A stretch of 64,000 nt of DNA from Pseudomonadota bacterium (GTDB lineage Bacteria > Desulfobacterota > Desulfovibrionia > Desulfovibrionales > Desulfomicrobiaceae): the NCBI GenBank assembly GCA_018902545.1, contig JAHIQM010000004.1, forward strand, positions 60,882 through 124,881. The letters run 5' to 3'. Shown in pieces: positions 30,120-39,931 of this stretch (position 1 is its first letter; each line of letters starts with the position of its first letter). The notes beneath the pieces are model-generated. The model searched no databases and had not been told where the DNA came from. It was given only the letters and a program-made list of their open reading frames with translations. The position numbers and the translations under genes were made by a program.

Positions 30120-31518
30120 CGCCGCCGTCGCGCTGGCGGGTGTCGTCAGCGCCAAGCCCGTAGGTCCGTAGCTTGCGATACAGATACGTCCGCTCAAGGC
30201 CGATGGTTTCCGACAACCGCGCCACGTTGCCCTCTGCGCGCGCCAGTTCCCGGCGCAGAAAAGCCTCCTCGAACCGGGCGCGGGCCTCCTTGAAGTCCGA
30301 GATCTCGCCTGGAACCAGGGCCAGCATGTCGAGGGCGGCCCCGGCCCTGTATTCCGGCGGGAGCATGGATACATTCACCTCCCGGCCCTGATACAGGATG
30401 AAGAGCCGTTCCACGAAATTCTTGAGTTCACGTACATTGCCGGGCCATGCGTAACGCTTGAGCAGGTCCATTGCCTCGCGGTCGAAGCGCACGGACCCCA
30501 AACTCTGCTCCTCGATCATGCGCCGCGAAAAATACTCGATCATCTCGGGTATGTCCTCGGCCCGCTCGCGCAAGGGGGGGACGCTCAAGGGGAAGACGTT
30601 GAGCCGGTAATACAGGTCCTGTCTGAAGCGCCCCGCGACCATCTCCTCTACCAGGTCCTTGTTGGTAGCCGCGATGACGCGCACGTCGACCTTGTAGGTC
30701 CTCACGCCGCCGACGCGCTCGAACTTCTGCTCCTGCAGGATGCGCAGAATCTTGGCCTGGGTCTTCAGGCTCATGTCCGCGATCTCGTCGAGAAAGAGCG
30801 TGCTCTTGTCGGCCAGCTCGAACTTGCCTTTCTTGGCCTTGTCGGCACCGGTGAACGCGCCCTTTTCGTGGCCGAACAGCTCGCTTTCGATGAGTTCTTC
30901 GGGAATGGCGGCGCAGTTCACGCAGATCATCTCTCGCGCTGCACGCCTGCTCTGGCGGTGGACGGCCCGGGCCGCGATCTCCTTGCCGGTACCGTTTTCC
31001 CCGGTGATGAGCACCCAGGCCTCTGTGGGCCCGACCTGGGACACGAGCTCACGCAGCCGCACTATGCCGGGCGAGATTCCGGTGATGTCCGGGGAGTCTT
31101 CGGGGCGGATGCGCGAACGCAGCTCCCTGTTTTCCCGCTTGAGCAGGGACAGTTCCAGAGCCTTGCCCGCCGTGACAAGGGTGTTGTCCAGGGACAGAGG
31201 CTTTTCGATGAAATCGAAGGCCCCGTTCTTGAGGGCCGTAACCGCCGTCTCGATGTTGCCGTGCCCGGAGATCATGATCACCGGAGTGTCCACGCCTTTT
31301 TCCCTGAGCGCGCAGAGCACGGCCATGCCGTCCATTCCCGGCATCCAGATATCGAGAAAGATGAGATCGAAATCCCCGTCCAGGGCCTGGGCCAGTCCCT
31401 CGGTGCCGGTGCCGGCCTCGGTCACCTGCCAGCCTTCGTCCTCGAAAATCCCGCGCAGGGAGAGGCGGATGTCTTTTTCATCGTCGATAATGAGAATGGA
31501 AGCGTTGTTATGCATCAT
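30106..31518 (-). CDS. ntrX: NtrX-family sigma-54-dependent response regulator
   Basis: A 470-residue activator. The receiver has DDE at 12-14, phospho-acceptor Asp56 and Lys near 106 (FIEKPL). The AAA+ domain has Walker A GENGTGKE, intact GAFTGA and Walker B LFLDEIAD. The C-terminal Fis-like domain has RLSETIGLERTYLYRKLRTYG. The start overlaps the ntrY stop by four bases (ATGA), so the pair is coupled. NtrYX systems respond to nitrogen, redox or envelope signals in different bacteria; here the signal is not shown. It is convergent with the GAFSGA regulator, three bases apart. Confidence 0.92.
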   Translation of the reverse strand: MMHNNASILIIDDEKDIRLSLRGIFEDEGWQVTEAGTGTEGLAQALDGDFDLIFLDIWMPGMDGMAVLCALREKGVDTPVIMISGHGNIETAVTALKNGAFDFIEKPLSLDNTLVTAGKALELSLLKRENRELRSRIRPEDSPDITGISPGIVRLRELVSQVGPTEAWVLITGENGTGKEIAARAVHRQSRRAAREMICVNCAAIPEELIESELFGHEKGAFTGADKAKKGKFELADKSTLFLDEIADMSLKTQAKILRILQEQKFERVGGVRTYKVDVRVIAATNKDLVEEMVAGRFRQDLYYRLNVFPLSVPPLRERAEDIPEMIEYFSRRMIEEQSLGSVRFDREAMDLLKRYAWPGNVRELKNFVERLFILYQGREVNVSMLPPEYRAGAALDMLALVPGEISDFKEARARFEEAFLRRELARAEGNVARLSETIGLERTYLYRKLRTYGLGADDTRQRDGGAKAS

Positions 31519-33728
31519 GCCTCGCTGCGGGCAGCCGGAAGTTCAATGACAAAGGTGGTGCCGGCCGGTTCGTTGGGTTTGACCCGGATGTGCCCGTGAT
31601 GATCGCTGACAATGGATTTGACGATGGTCAGCCCAAGGCCCGTGCCGCTGCGCTTGGTCGAATAATAGGGTTCGAACATGCGCGACTGCTCCTCGGGCTT
31701 GATGCCGGATCCGTTGTCGCTGATCTCGATGTAAACCCGGCCTTTGCGCTTGCGCGCATACAGCACGGCCTCGACCCGTCCGTCATCCTGGTCGGACAGC
31801 ACCTCCGCCGCGTTCAGAAGAATATTGTAGATGGCCCGACCCATAGCCTCACGGTCGAGCATGACCCGAGGCACATCCTCGGTTCGCAGGACCCAGCGGA
31901 TGGAGGAGTGGCTGCCGGAGAATACGGAAACGGCCTCGCGCAACAGCGGCTCGATGCGGTCAGGGACCAGCGTGACCTCGGGCAGTTTGGCGAAACTTGA
32001 AAACTCCCGCACCATCTCCTGCAGATGCTCCACCTGCTTGACGATGAGCCCGGTGCACTGGGTAAAAACGGGGTCCGTCACCATCGGCCCGAACTTGCGC
32101 TCCAAACGCTCTGCCGAGAGCTTGATGGGCGTGAGCGGGTTCTTGATCTCGTGGGCAATGCGCCGGGCCACCTCTTTCCAGGCGTCAAGGCGCTGCATCT
32201 TCTCCAATTCGGAAATGTTCTCGAAAACCGCGACAATACCGGAGTCCCCGCCTTCGCTGTCCATGAGCGCCACTGCGTTGACCAGCAGCTTGACCGTTTC
32301 GCCGCGCACCTCAAGATCGAGCCTGCGCTGCCACTGGGAACCGGGGCTGCTCCTGAGCAACTGGCTGACCTCCTGCACCAGTCCGCGATGGTCGGGTCCC
32401 ATAAGGTCCAGGGCCGATTCGCCGACGAGCGCCCCAGCCTCCAGGCCGAGAATGGCTTCGGCGGCGCGGTTCATGGTCGTGATCCGGCCGGCCCGGTCCA
32501 GAGAGACCACTCCGGCGGTGATGTTCTCAAGAATGGCCTGCACGTAGTGATTCTTGGCGATAAGTGCTTGATACTGGTCTTCGAGCTGCCGGTTGGCCCG
32601 GGTCAGATGCGTGCGGCTCTGCTCCAGGTCCTCGGCCATGCTGTTGAAAGACTGGACCAGAAGTCCGAGTTCGTCGCGGGACTCGTCCACGAGCCGCACG
32701 GAAAGGTCTCCCTTGGCAATGCGCTGGGTCCCGGCGGCCAAGGCCTGGATGGGGGCGCTCAGTTCCCTGGCCAGGCGGAAGCCGAACCAGGTCGCGCCAA
32801 GAAAAATGAGCATGGTCATAAGGCCCAGGACCATGTAGAGGGTCATTTTCAGGGGATACTTGAGGCTTCTGAGCTGCTTGTATTCGCCCACGCCCATGGC
32901 GATCTGCTCCAGGCGGTCCAGTATGCCCGGCCCCACTTCTTCGCCGACCACGAGAAATGCGGACCCGGCCGCGTCCACGGGTATAACGCCGATCACCAGG
33001 TCGGAACTTGGATGCGGCCAGAGGGTAGCCCAATATCTGGAATCCTGGGCCAGATCGTTGAACGGGATCTGGGCCTTGATCTCGGGCCAGACCTCTTCCC
33101 AGACCGGGGAGGCCTGCCAGCTTCTCTGCTGCATAGTGCCGGTGAGCACGCCGCTCAAGGTCAGCCTGTATTCGCGGCTTTTCTGCCGCAACACCTCTTC
33201 GGCACCCTTGGCCTTGAAGTCCAGTTTGCGTGCCCGCAAATGCTCGATAATCCCCTGGGCCTTGAGTTCAAGATCGGACTCCGCCGCCGCGTAAAAATCC
33301 TGCCCCACGCCCAGGGCCTGTTCCATGGTCGTTTCCACCTGGGCCTGGAACCAGTAATCAACAGAAGTCTGCACGAACCAGGTCGAAAGCACGAACATGA
33401 TGAAGGTCGGCACCATGGACAGGGTCACGAAAATGAGGACCAGCTTCGATCTGAGCCCCGACCCGAGCACCCGCCTGCGCCGGTCCAGAATGAGCTTGAT
33501 GACGTTGCGCAGGACCAGAAAAAGGACCAGGATGAGCAGGATGAGATTGACGTTAAAGAGGGCAAAGAAAAGATAGGAGTTAAGGCCCAGCAGGCGCAGT
33601 TCGATCCAGGTCAGGATTACGATGAGGAAGATGCCCACCCCGGCGAGGGCGATTTCCCGTTGCCGCTTGCGCCGCTCGTGAACGGTACGCTCCTGGACAG
33701 GGATGTGGCGGGATGACTTGTTGTCCAT
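31515..33728 (-). CDS. ntrY: NtrY-family membrane histidine kinase
   Basis: A 737-residue kinase. Three membrane helices lie within the first 120 residues and another near 300-320, with a periplasmic region between them. HAMP (RELSAPIQALAAGTQRIAKG) is followed by a coiled coil, one PAS domain, HisKA with phospho-His near 525 in ARRIAHEIKNPLTPIK, and a HATPase (ISDNGSGIKPE, GTGLGLTIV). This order is the NtrY type. DUF4390 lies 21 bp upstream and ntrX overlaps downstream, the usual arrangement in proteobacteria and relatives. Confidence 0.93.
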   Translation of the reverse strand: MDNKSSRHIPVQERTVHERRKRQREIALAGVGIFLIVILTWIELRLLGLNSYLFFALFNVNLILLILVLFLVLRNVIKLILDRRRRVLGSGLRSKLVLIFVTLSMVPTFIMFVLSTWFVQTSVDYWFQAQVETTMEQALGVGQDFYAAAESDLELKAQGIIEHLRARKLDFKAKGAEEVLRQKSREYRLTLSGVLTGTMQQRSWQASPVWEEVWPEIKAQIPFNDLAQDSRYWATLWPHPSSDLVIGVIPVDAAGSAFLVVGEEVGPGILDRLEQIAMGVGEYKQLRSLKYPLKMTLYMVLGLMTMLIFLGATWFGFRLARELSAPIQALAAGTQRIAKGDLSVRLVDESRDELGLLVQSFNSMAEDLEQSRTHLTRANRQLEDQYQALIAKNHYVQAILENITAGVVSLDRAGRITTMNRAAEAILGLEAGALVGESALDLMGPDHRGLVQEVSQLLRSSPGSQWQRRLDLEVRGETVKLLVNAVALMDSEGGDSGIVAVFENISELEKMQRLDAWKEVARRIAHEIKNPLTPIKLSAERLERKFGPMVTDPVFTQCTGLIVKQVEHLQEMVREFSSFAKLPEVTLVPDRIEPLLREAVSVFSGSHSSIRWVLRTEDVPRVMLDREAMGRAIYNILLNAAEVLSDQDDGRVEAVLYARKRKGRVYIEISDNGSGIKPEEQSRMFEPYYSTKRSGTGLGLTIVKSIVSDHHGHIRVKPNEPAGTTFVIELPAARSEA

Positions 33729-33749
33729 GCTCCTCGTGCGTGGTTACGA

Positions 33750-34316
33750 TCAGAAATCGAAATCGAGAACGTACGACACTTCGGGCACAAGATCCCAGCT
33801 GACGAAAAAGAGGGGCTTGCTGACCCAACCCGGCACATTGGTGCGGGTGACACTGAATTGCAGCACGACGCGGTAGGCCTTGCCGCGTTCAACAGATTCC
33901 CAGCCGATCATGGGCAGGGACAACCGTGACCAGAACCGGTCCAGCTCGTGCTGCAGGTCGGAAAAATCGAAAGTGTGGGCCCCCCGCTGATCGGTGACCA
34001 TGCATTCGCGGGCGATGGGCTTGCTGACCAGGTCGCTGACATACTCGGTTTCGGCCAGAAAAGTGTCCCAAAATCCGATTCGCCGCTGGTACAGTTTGGC
34101 CGAGCAGCGTACCTGGAACTGGCCGCCGTTCTGCAAGGCGTCGAGCAAGGGGGCCATGTCATTGACCACGATGCTGAAGCCCACGGAAACCTGTCCCTCG
34201 GCATTGTCCACCCCAAGATCGGTCAGGGAAATCGAATCAGCCCGAAGGACTGGCGCCGAAAACAAGCTCAACGCGAATACAAACCCGATAGTGATTAAAA
34301 TTCTGTGTTTTGACAT
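33750..34316 (-). CDS. DUF4390 secreted protein
   Basis: A 188-residue protein with a signal peptide (about 1-26, ending SAPVLRADS) and a DUF4390 body rich in beta strands (DMAPLLDALQNGGQFQVRCSAKLYQRR, VVLQFSVTRTNVPGW). Function is unknown. It is commonly found directly before ntrY, as here, so a periplasmic role tied to NtrY signalling is plausible. It has no close upstream gene on its strand and probably starts the operon. Confidence 0.85.
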   Translation of the reverse strand: MSKHRILITIGFVFALSLFSAPVLRADSISLTDLGVDNAEGQVSVGFSIVVNDMAPLLDALQNGGQFQVRCSAKLYQRRIGFWDTFLAETEYVSDLVSKPIARECMVTDQRGAHTFDFSDLQHELDRFWSRLSLPMIGWESVERGKAYRVVLQFSVTRTNVPGWVSKPLFFVSWDLVPEVSYVLDFDF

Positions 34317-34503
34317 TTTAAGCGGATTACATGAATAAAAAAAGAGCGTTGTCGTAATTTTCCTTGATTTTCAGCCCAAGGCAGGTATGCAACACAAAAA
34401 GCAACTCTTGGGCAAGGCCTGCGCATGCGCCCCGCCCGAATGTCACTTCGCGTTGATAGTCCAAGGCATGATATTTGACAACAGTTGAAGCGAGGAGAGA
34501 GCC

Positions 34504-36573
34504 ATGAAGCTCAATGAGCACAACAGCAAGCAGCTTTTTCATGAAGCCGGTATCCCCGTGCCCCTGGGCACGCTTCTCGGCCCGGGAGACGAACCTGCTC
34601 CCTCTTTCGCGCTGCCCTGGGTCCTTAAATCGCAGGTCCTGAGCGGTGGCCGGGGCAAGGCTGGCGGCATCCGCATGGTCGACTCCCGTGAACAGGCCCG
34701 CACCGAACTGGCCAGACTTTTCACGCTGACCATCAAGGGCGAAAATGTCAGGCTGGTGCGCATCGAGCCCAAAGCCGCATACACCCGCGAAATCTATCTT
34801 TCCATCACCCTCGACCGCCAAAGCCGCTCTTTCTGCATCACCGCCGGCCGTTTTGGAGGGATGGACATCGAATCCTGCGACCCGCAGACTCTGCTCATCG
34901 AACACGCCGCGCCCGACACCGGACTGGCATCTTTTCAAATCCGTAATATTTTTTTCCATTTGCAGCTGCCCAAAGAACTGATGAGGGCCTTCTCCTCCCT
35001 GCTGACAAACCTCTTCGACTGCTGTCAGCGCCATCGACTGCTCCTGGCTGAAATCAATCCCCTGGTGATCACCGGGGACGGCCAGCTTCTGGCTCTGGAC
35101 GGCAAGGTCGAGATCGACGGGCACCGCGTCGGCATCGATCCATCCCTGAACCGCTTCTTCGAGGCCGCGCACTTAAGCGGCGAAGAAAACAGATCCCGCG
35201 AGGCGGGACTAAGCTACCACAAACTCGACGGGTATGTCGGACTCATGGTCAACGGGGCGGGCCTGGCCATGGCCAGCATGGATATCCTCAATTATTCCGG
35301 GCTTGAGGCGGCAAATTTTCTGGACCTGGGAGGCGGCGCGGACAGCGAGGCCATGCGCACGGCCCTGGACATCCTCTTCGACGATTCCCGCGTGGGCATG
35401 GTTTTCATCAATATTTTCGGCGGGATTCTGTCCTGCCATAAAGTGGCCGAGTCCATGCTCGAAGCCCTGGACGGGCAGGAGCCGCGCAAACCCATCGTGG
35501 TCCGTTTCGCGGGCAACGGCTCGACAGACGGGCTTTCCCTGCTGCGCGAGGCCGCTCTGAAAGGGCTGCACCTCTGCCCGGACCTGACCTCAGCCCGCGC
35601 CGCCCTGGAAAAACTCAAGGGCGACCGCCCGGCGGCGACGCACAAACCCCTGGTCGTCCAGTCCACGGCCCCCCTGCTTGCGGCCAGGCCGCGCCAGACA
35701 AGCATTCCTTTCCCTCTGCCCGAAGGCTGCCGCATCCTGGTCCAGGGACTGACCGGCAAGCAGGGACAGCTGCACTGCCGATTGATGCAGGAGTATGGCT
35801 CAATCGTCGTGGCCGGAGTCACCCCCGGCAAGGGCGGGACCGAGGTTCTGGGCGTACCGGTCTTCGACACCGTGCGCGAGGCCGCGCAGGCCATGCGCAT
35901 TGATGCCTCCATCATCTTCGTGCCCGGAGCCATGGCTCCGGACGCCGTGCTGGAGGCGGCAGCAGCCGGAATCGGCTGGGTGGTCTGCATCACCGACGGC
36001 ATCCCCCAGCTGGACATGCTGCGCGCCCTGGAGCGGCTAAAAGACAGCCCCACCCGGGTCATCGGCCCCAACTGTCCGGGCCTTGTCATGCCGGGCAAGA
36101 CCAAGATCGGCATCATGCCCGGCGACATCTTCACTCCCGGTCCCGTGGCCGTGTTCTCGCGCAGCGGCACCCTGACCTATGAGTGCGTGGACCGCCTGAC
36201 CAAGGCCGGCATCGGGCAATCCGTGTGCGTCGGCATCGGCGGCGACCCTTTTGTCGGCACCTCCTTCACGGACCTCTGCAAACTGGTGCGCCACGACCCG
36301 CAGACCAAAGCCGTGGTCATCCTTGGCGAGATCGGCGGAAAGGCCGAGGAGGAACTTGGGCACTATATGCAGGAGAGCGGGTATGAACTGCCGGTCTTCG
36401 GCTTCATCGCGGGGCGCACGGCCCCTCCGGGCAAGCGCCTGGGCCACGCAGGAGCGATCCTGGAGCAGGGCGCGGGCGGCATCGAGGTCAAGCTGCAGGC
36501 CATGGCCGACTCGGGCTTTCACCTCATCGACGACCTGGACCAGATCGTCGGGGCCGTGGCCCGCGTAGTGTAG
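34504..36573 (+). CDS. Fused beta-alpha succinyl-CoA synthetase-like ligase
   Basis: A 689-residue fusion of the ATP-grasp beta subunit (residues about 1-380; SGGRGKAGGI, AEINPLVIT, GLMVNGAGLAMASMDI, FINIFGGIL) with the alpha subunit (about 400-689; LVQGLTGKQG, RVIGPNCPGLVMPG, phospho-His near 648 in GHAGAI). It interconverts an acyl-CoA and ADP plus phosphate with the free acid and ATP. Sequence favours succinate-CoA ligase, but ADP-forming acetyl-CoA synthetase activity cannot be excluded. GGAGAG lies before the start. It stands alone on its strand. The 187-bp gap before it is shared with the divergent DUF4390 gene. Confidence 0.88.
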   Translation: MKLNEHNSKQLFHEAGIPVPLGTLLGPGDEPAPSFALPWVLKSQVLSGGRGKAGGIRMVDSREQARTELARLFTLTIKGENVRLVRIEPKAAYTREIYLSITLDRQSRSFCITAGRFGGMDIESCDPQTLLIEHAAPDTGLASFQIRNIFFHLQLPKELMRAFSSLLTNLFDCCQRHRLLLAEINPLVITGDGQLLALDGKVEIDGHRVGIDPSLNRFFEAAHLSGEENRSREAGLSYHKLDGYVGLMVNGAGLAMASMDILNYSGLEAANFLDLGGGADSEAMRTALDILFDDSRVGMVFINIFGGILSCHKVAESMLEALDGQEPRKPIVVRFAGNGSTDGLSLLREAALKGLHLCPDLTSARAALEKLKGDRPAATHKPLVVQSTAPLLAARPRQTSIPFPLPEGCRILVQGLTGKQGQLHCRLMQEYGSIVVAGVTPGKGGTEVLGVPVFDTVREAAQAMRIDASIIFVPGAMAPDAVLEAAAAGIGWVVCITDGIPQLDMLRALERLKDSPTRVIGPNCPGLVMPGKTKIGIMPGDIFTPGPVAVFSRSGTLTYECVDRLTKAGIGQSVCVGIGGDPFVGTSFTDLCKLVRHDPQTKAVVILGEIGGKAEEELGHYMQESGYELPVFGFIAGRTAPPGKRLGHAGAILEQGAGGIEVKLQAMADSGFHLIDDLDQIVGAVARVV

Positions 36574-36633
36574 TCGCAAATCCGCCCACAACCGTGCCCG
36601 CCCTGAACCACTGCAGACGGGCACGCCTTCACG

Positions 36634-37074
36634 TCAGCCCTTCTCGCGTTCCAGGGAAAACGCCATCGGCAGCAGATCGTGTATCCGGAATGAACGATTT
36701 TCGCCCAGGATAAATATCTCGGCCTCTGGAGCCAGTTCCTGTATCCATTGCCGACAAGCCCCGCATGGCATTCGCTGCGCCAGTGGGGAATTCTCCGGAG
36801 CATCCACGCAGGCAATCGCTATCGCGACAAGATTTCGTTCACCGTCGGCAATGGCCGTGGCAAGTGCCACGCGCTCGGCGCAGGTGCCAAGGCCGAGACT
36901 TGCGTTTTCGACGTTCGCGCCTTTGTATATCGCCCCGTCACCCCCCAGCACGGCCGCCCCGACACGGAACTTCGAGTACGGGGCATAGGCCTGCCGCGCG
37001 GCCGCCCGCGCCTCGTCCAGCAGTCTCTTGGCAATGGTTGTCCCTGGAGTTTTTCCGGGATCGTGCGCTGTCAT
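36634..37074 (-). CDS. cdd: Cytidine deaminase
   Basis: A 146-residue tetrameric-type enzyme that turns (deoxy)cytidine into (deoxy)uridine. The zinc ligands Cys65, Cys104 and Cys107 and the catalytic Glu67 are in TCAERVA and PCGACRQW. A substrate-binding NVENASLG precedes them. The start overlaps the amidase stop by four bases, so it is coupled to that gene. Confidence 0.95.
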   Translation of the reverse strand: MTAHDPGKTPGTTIAKRLLDEARAAARQAYAPYSKFRVGAAVLGGDGAIYKGANVENASLGLGTCAERVALATAIADGERNLVAIAIACVDAPENSPLAQRMPCGACRQWIQELAPEAEIFILGENRSFRIHDLLPMAFSLEREKG

Positions 37075-38375
37075 TTCGGCCCCCTCATCAGTATTCGGCT
37101 TTCAAGGCTCAAAACCGCGTCAACCAGACGATGGTCCTCACCAAACCTTCCGATGCATTGCAGCCCCAGCGGCAGCCCTCCCGGCCCCTCCCCGCACGGC
37201 AGGGAAATCACGGGCAGCCCCGCATGGGTCCAGGGCAGGTTCATGGCCGGGCTGCCGGTGCCGCAGAGGCCTGCCGGAGCCTCGCCCAATGTTGACGGAC
37301 AAATCCACAGGTCAAGGCCGTATCCGTCCATGATTTCGCAGAGCTCCCGGCGCAACGCCGTACAGGATTCACGCGTCTCGGCAAGGCGCGTCTCGGAGAC
37401 GGTTCGTCCTTTAAGGATGATGTCGCGGGTAGCCGGACGGTAGAGATGGGCATAGTCCTTGAACCATGCGTCCTGTTCCAGAGCGAATTCCGCCGCGATC
37501 AGATCCCGGTGCCTGGACGCGATCTCTTCGATATTGCCCAGGCACGGCACCCGGACCACGTCGACACCTGCAGCCACAAGGGTTGAAACGACCCCCTCGA
37601 ACCACTCCATGGTCTCCTGCGGCACCTGATCAAAATATTTCCCGACCGGCACACCAAGGTGTTCAGTGTTGCCGCCTGCCGTCCAGCGCGGATCGAAAGC
37701 CTCCATGACCCGGGAGATGTCTGCAACCTGCCGACAGAAAAATCCGACGTGGTCGACGGTGGGGGAAAAAAACACCACGCCTGCGGTGGGAATCTTCCCG
37801 AGCGAGGGCTTCATGCCCACAACCCCGCAAAAGGCTGCCGGACGCACGATGGACCCCACGGTCTGGGTGCCCAGGGCCAGAGGGAAAAGCCCCGCCGCCA
37901 CCCCGGCGGCGGAACCGCTGCTCGAACCGCCGGGAGTGTGGGCCGGATTGTGCGGATTTCTGGTCGCGGCGGGTTCGAAATAGGCGAACTCCGTGGTGGC
38001 GGTCTGGGCAAAAATGATCGCCCCGGCGTCGCGCAGCGTGCGTACGCACTCCGCTTCCGGCCCCTCGAAAAGCATCGGCGGCAACAGCGAACCGCAGCGG
38101 ATCAACGCCCCGTCCACCCTGAAGATGTCCTTGACGCCCACCGGCACACCAAAAAGCGCAGGACGCCGGGACTGGCCTGGAAAACGCGAGAACAGCCCCT
38201 CGATCTGCTCATCTATTGCGTGCTGGTCGATTTCCCTCGCCAGAATGTGCAGGCTGCGGTCCAGTGACCGCGCCAGCGCAATGTGCCGCCGGACCATATC
38301 GCGCAGTTCGTCCTGCGTTGCGGCCCGGTAGGCCTCGATATTCGGCATGGCGTTAATGAAGCTTGAAAGAGACAT
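37071..38375 (-). CDS. Amidase-signature hydrolase (GatA-like)
   Basis: A 434-residue cytoplasmic amidase. The Ser-cisSer-Lys triad is visible: Lys in GVPVGVKDIF, the cis-serine in GGSSSGSAAGVAAG, and the nucleophile in GTQTVGSIVRPAAFCG. It is shorter than GatA and no gatB/gatC is near, so a stand-alone amidase (for example of a ureide, amide or N-carbamoyl compound) is more likely than tRNA amidation. The start at 38375 follows GGGGAG; 24 upstream codons are ignored. It is followed directly by cdd, which hints at a nucleobase or pyrimidine salvage link. Confidence 0.85.
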   Translation of the reverse strand: MSLSSFINAMPNIEAYRAATQDELRDMVRRHIALARSLDRSLHILAREIDQHAIDEQIEGLFSRFPGQSRRPALFGVPVGVKDIFRVDGALIRCGSLLPPMLFEGPEAECVRTLRDAGAIIFAQTATTEFAYFEPAATRNPHNPAHTPGGSSSGSAAGVAAGLFPLALGTQTVGSIVRPAAFCGVVGMKPSLGKIPTAGVVFFSPTVDHVGFFCRQVADISRVMEAFDPRWTAGGNTEHLGVPVGKYFDQVPQETMEWFEGVVSTLVAAGVDVVRVPCLGNIEEIASRHRDLIAAEFALEQDAWFKDYAHLYRPATRDIILKGRTVSETRLAETRESCTALRRELCEIMDGYGLDLWICPSTLGEAPAGLCGTGSPAMNLPWTHAGLPVISLPCGEGPGGLPLGLQCIGRFGEDHRLVDAVLSLESRILMRGPK

Positions 38376-38514
38376 GATTCTCCCCTGTTGCGCAAAAAAC
38401 GAACGAGTAACCGGTCCTGCCCCGGCTTTCCGATCGCAGGGCGCCATTCCAGTTTAGCGGACGGCAGAGGCACGGGCAAGGAGCACGAAACCAGCGAAGC
38501 CCCTCTAAAACGCG

Positions 38515-38547
38515 AAAAGCCCCGAGCGGACAAGTCCTGGCCGGGGC
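38515..38547 (-). terminator. Intrinsic terminator after ugd
   Basis: On the minus strand GCCCCG (38542-38547) pairs with CGGGGC (38519-38524), followed by TTTT. It ends the cyuA-ugd transcript 26 bp after the ugd stop. The remaining gap to the amidase start shows nothing else. Confidence 0.7.
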
Positions 38548-38572
38548 GTTGTTACGAGGCGACTGGGCGGAC

Positions 38573-39898
38573 CTAGCGGCCGACGCAGAAATAGGCGAAC
38601 CCTTCAGCCGCCATGAGCGTCGGCGAATAAAGGTTGCGGCCGTCGAAGAGAATGGGGGCCTTAAGGGTCTTTTTCATCTTGGCGAAATCCGGGTTGCGGA
38701 ACTGGTTCCACTCGGTGACCACGGCCAGGGCGACGGCGTCCTGCAGGGCCTCATACTGGTCTTCGCAGATCTCGACCAACGGATTGTCCTGCAGAATGCG
38801 GCGGGCGTTGCCTCCGGCCACAGGATCGAAAGCACGGATTTTCATGCCAAGGCCCGTCAGATGGCGAATAAGCTCCAGGGACGGAGCCTCGCGCATGTCG
38901 TCGGTGTTGGCCTTGAAGGACAGACCCCATAGGGCCAGGGTCTTGCCGGAGACGCCGCCCTGCTCGGCAAAGTACATCTCGATCTTGCGCGCGATGACGG
39001 TCTTCTGGCGATCGTTGACCTCATCCACGGCACAGAGGAGCTGCGGCTCGTAGCCCACGCCTTTGGCCGTGCCGATGAGCGCCTTGACGTCTTTGGGGAA
39101 GCAGGACCCGCCGTAGCCCACGCCGGGGTAGATGAACTGGTAGCCGATGCGGTGATCGGCCCCGATGCCGTGGCGCACATCGCGCACATCGGCCCCGACC
39201 TTCTCGCAGATATTGGCGACTTCATTGATGAAGGAAATCTTGGTGGCCAGCATGCAGTTGGCCGCATACTTGGTCATCTCCGCGCTGCGCACGCCCATGA
39301 CGATCATTTTCTCGCGGCTGTGGGCATAGGGTGCGTACAAAGTTCTAAGCAGTTCGGCCGTGCGCACGTTGTCCGTGCCGACCACCACCCGGTCGGGCTT
39401 CATGAAGTCGCTGACGGCGTCGCCCTCCTTCAGGAACTCGGGATTGGAGACCACGTCGAATTCCACCTTCACCCCGCGCAGATCGAGCTCCTCCTGCACG
39501 ATGGCGCGCACGCTGTCGGCCGTGCCTACAGGCACCGTGGATTTGTCCACGATGATCTTGTAGTCGGTCATGATCCGGCCCACGTCGCGGGCCACCTGGT
39601 GCACGTAGCGCAGGTCGGCGCTGCCGTTCTCGCCCTCAGGCGTGCCCACGCAGCAGAAAACGAAGAGGCTGTCTTTCAAACCTTCGGCCAGATCCGTGGT
39701 GAAGGTCAGACGGCCCTCCTGGGCGTTGCGGCGCACCATAACCTCAAGACCCGGCTCGTAGATGTGCACCTCTCCCTCTTCAAGGCGCTTTATGACCTCG
39801 GGATTGATGTCGACGCAGGTCACGGCGTTGCCCATCTCGGCGAAACAGGCCGCGGAAACAAGACCCACGTAGCCCGTTCCAACAATGCATATATTCAT
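38573..39898 (-). CDS. ugd: UDP-glucose 6-dehydrogenase
   Basis: A 441-residue enzyme that oxidises UDP-glucose twice to UDP-glucuronate, a precursor for surface polysaccharide. The NAD fold begins MNICIVGTGYVGLVSA; the catalytic Cys266 is in GYGGSCFPKD; KSTVPVGT and DMREAPS are also present. AGGAG lies upstream. It is 33 bp after the cysteine-desulfidase-like gene, an odd pairing, and is followed by a terminator. Confidence 0.95.
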   Translation of the reverse strand: MNICIVGTGYVGLVSAACFAEMGNAVTCVDINPEVIKRLEEGEVHIYEPGLEVMVRRNAQEGRLTFTTDLAEGLKDSLFVFCCVGTPEGENGSADLRYVHQVARDVGRIMTDYKIIVDKSTVPVGTADSVRAIVQEELDLRGVKVEFDVVSNPEFLKEGDAVSDFMKPDRVVVGTDNVRTAELLRTLYAPYAHSREKMIVMGVRSAEMTKYAANCMLATKISFINEVANICEKVGADVRDVRHGIGADHRIGYQFIYPGVGYGGSCFPKDVKALIGTAKGVGYEPQLLCAVDEVNDRQKTVIARKIEMYFAEQGGVSGKTLALWGLSFKANTDDMREAPSLELIRHLTGLGMKIRAFDPVAGGNARRILQDNPLVEICEDQYEALQDAVALAVVTEWNQFRNPDFAKMKKTLKAPILFDGRNLYSPTLMAAEGFAYFCVGR

Positions 39899-39931
39899 TT
39901 GTGTGTACTCCTGTTGGCTGGCCGCCGGAAA

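Noticed and set aside
37071..38375. Amidase as GatA of the tRNA amidotransferase
   Set aside because: Too short for GatA, paired with cytidine deaminase, and no gatB or gatC nearby.
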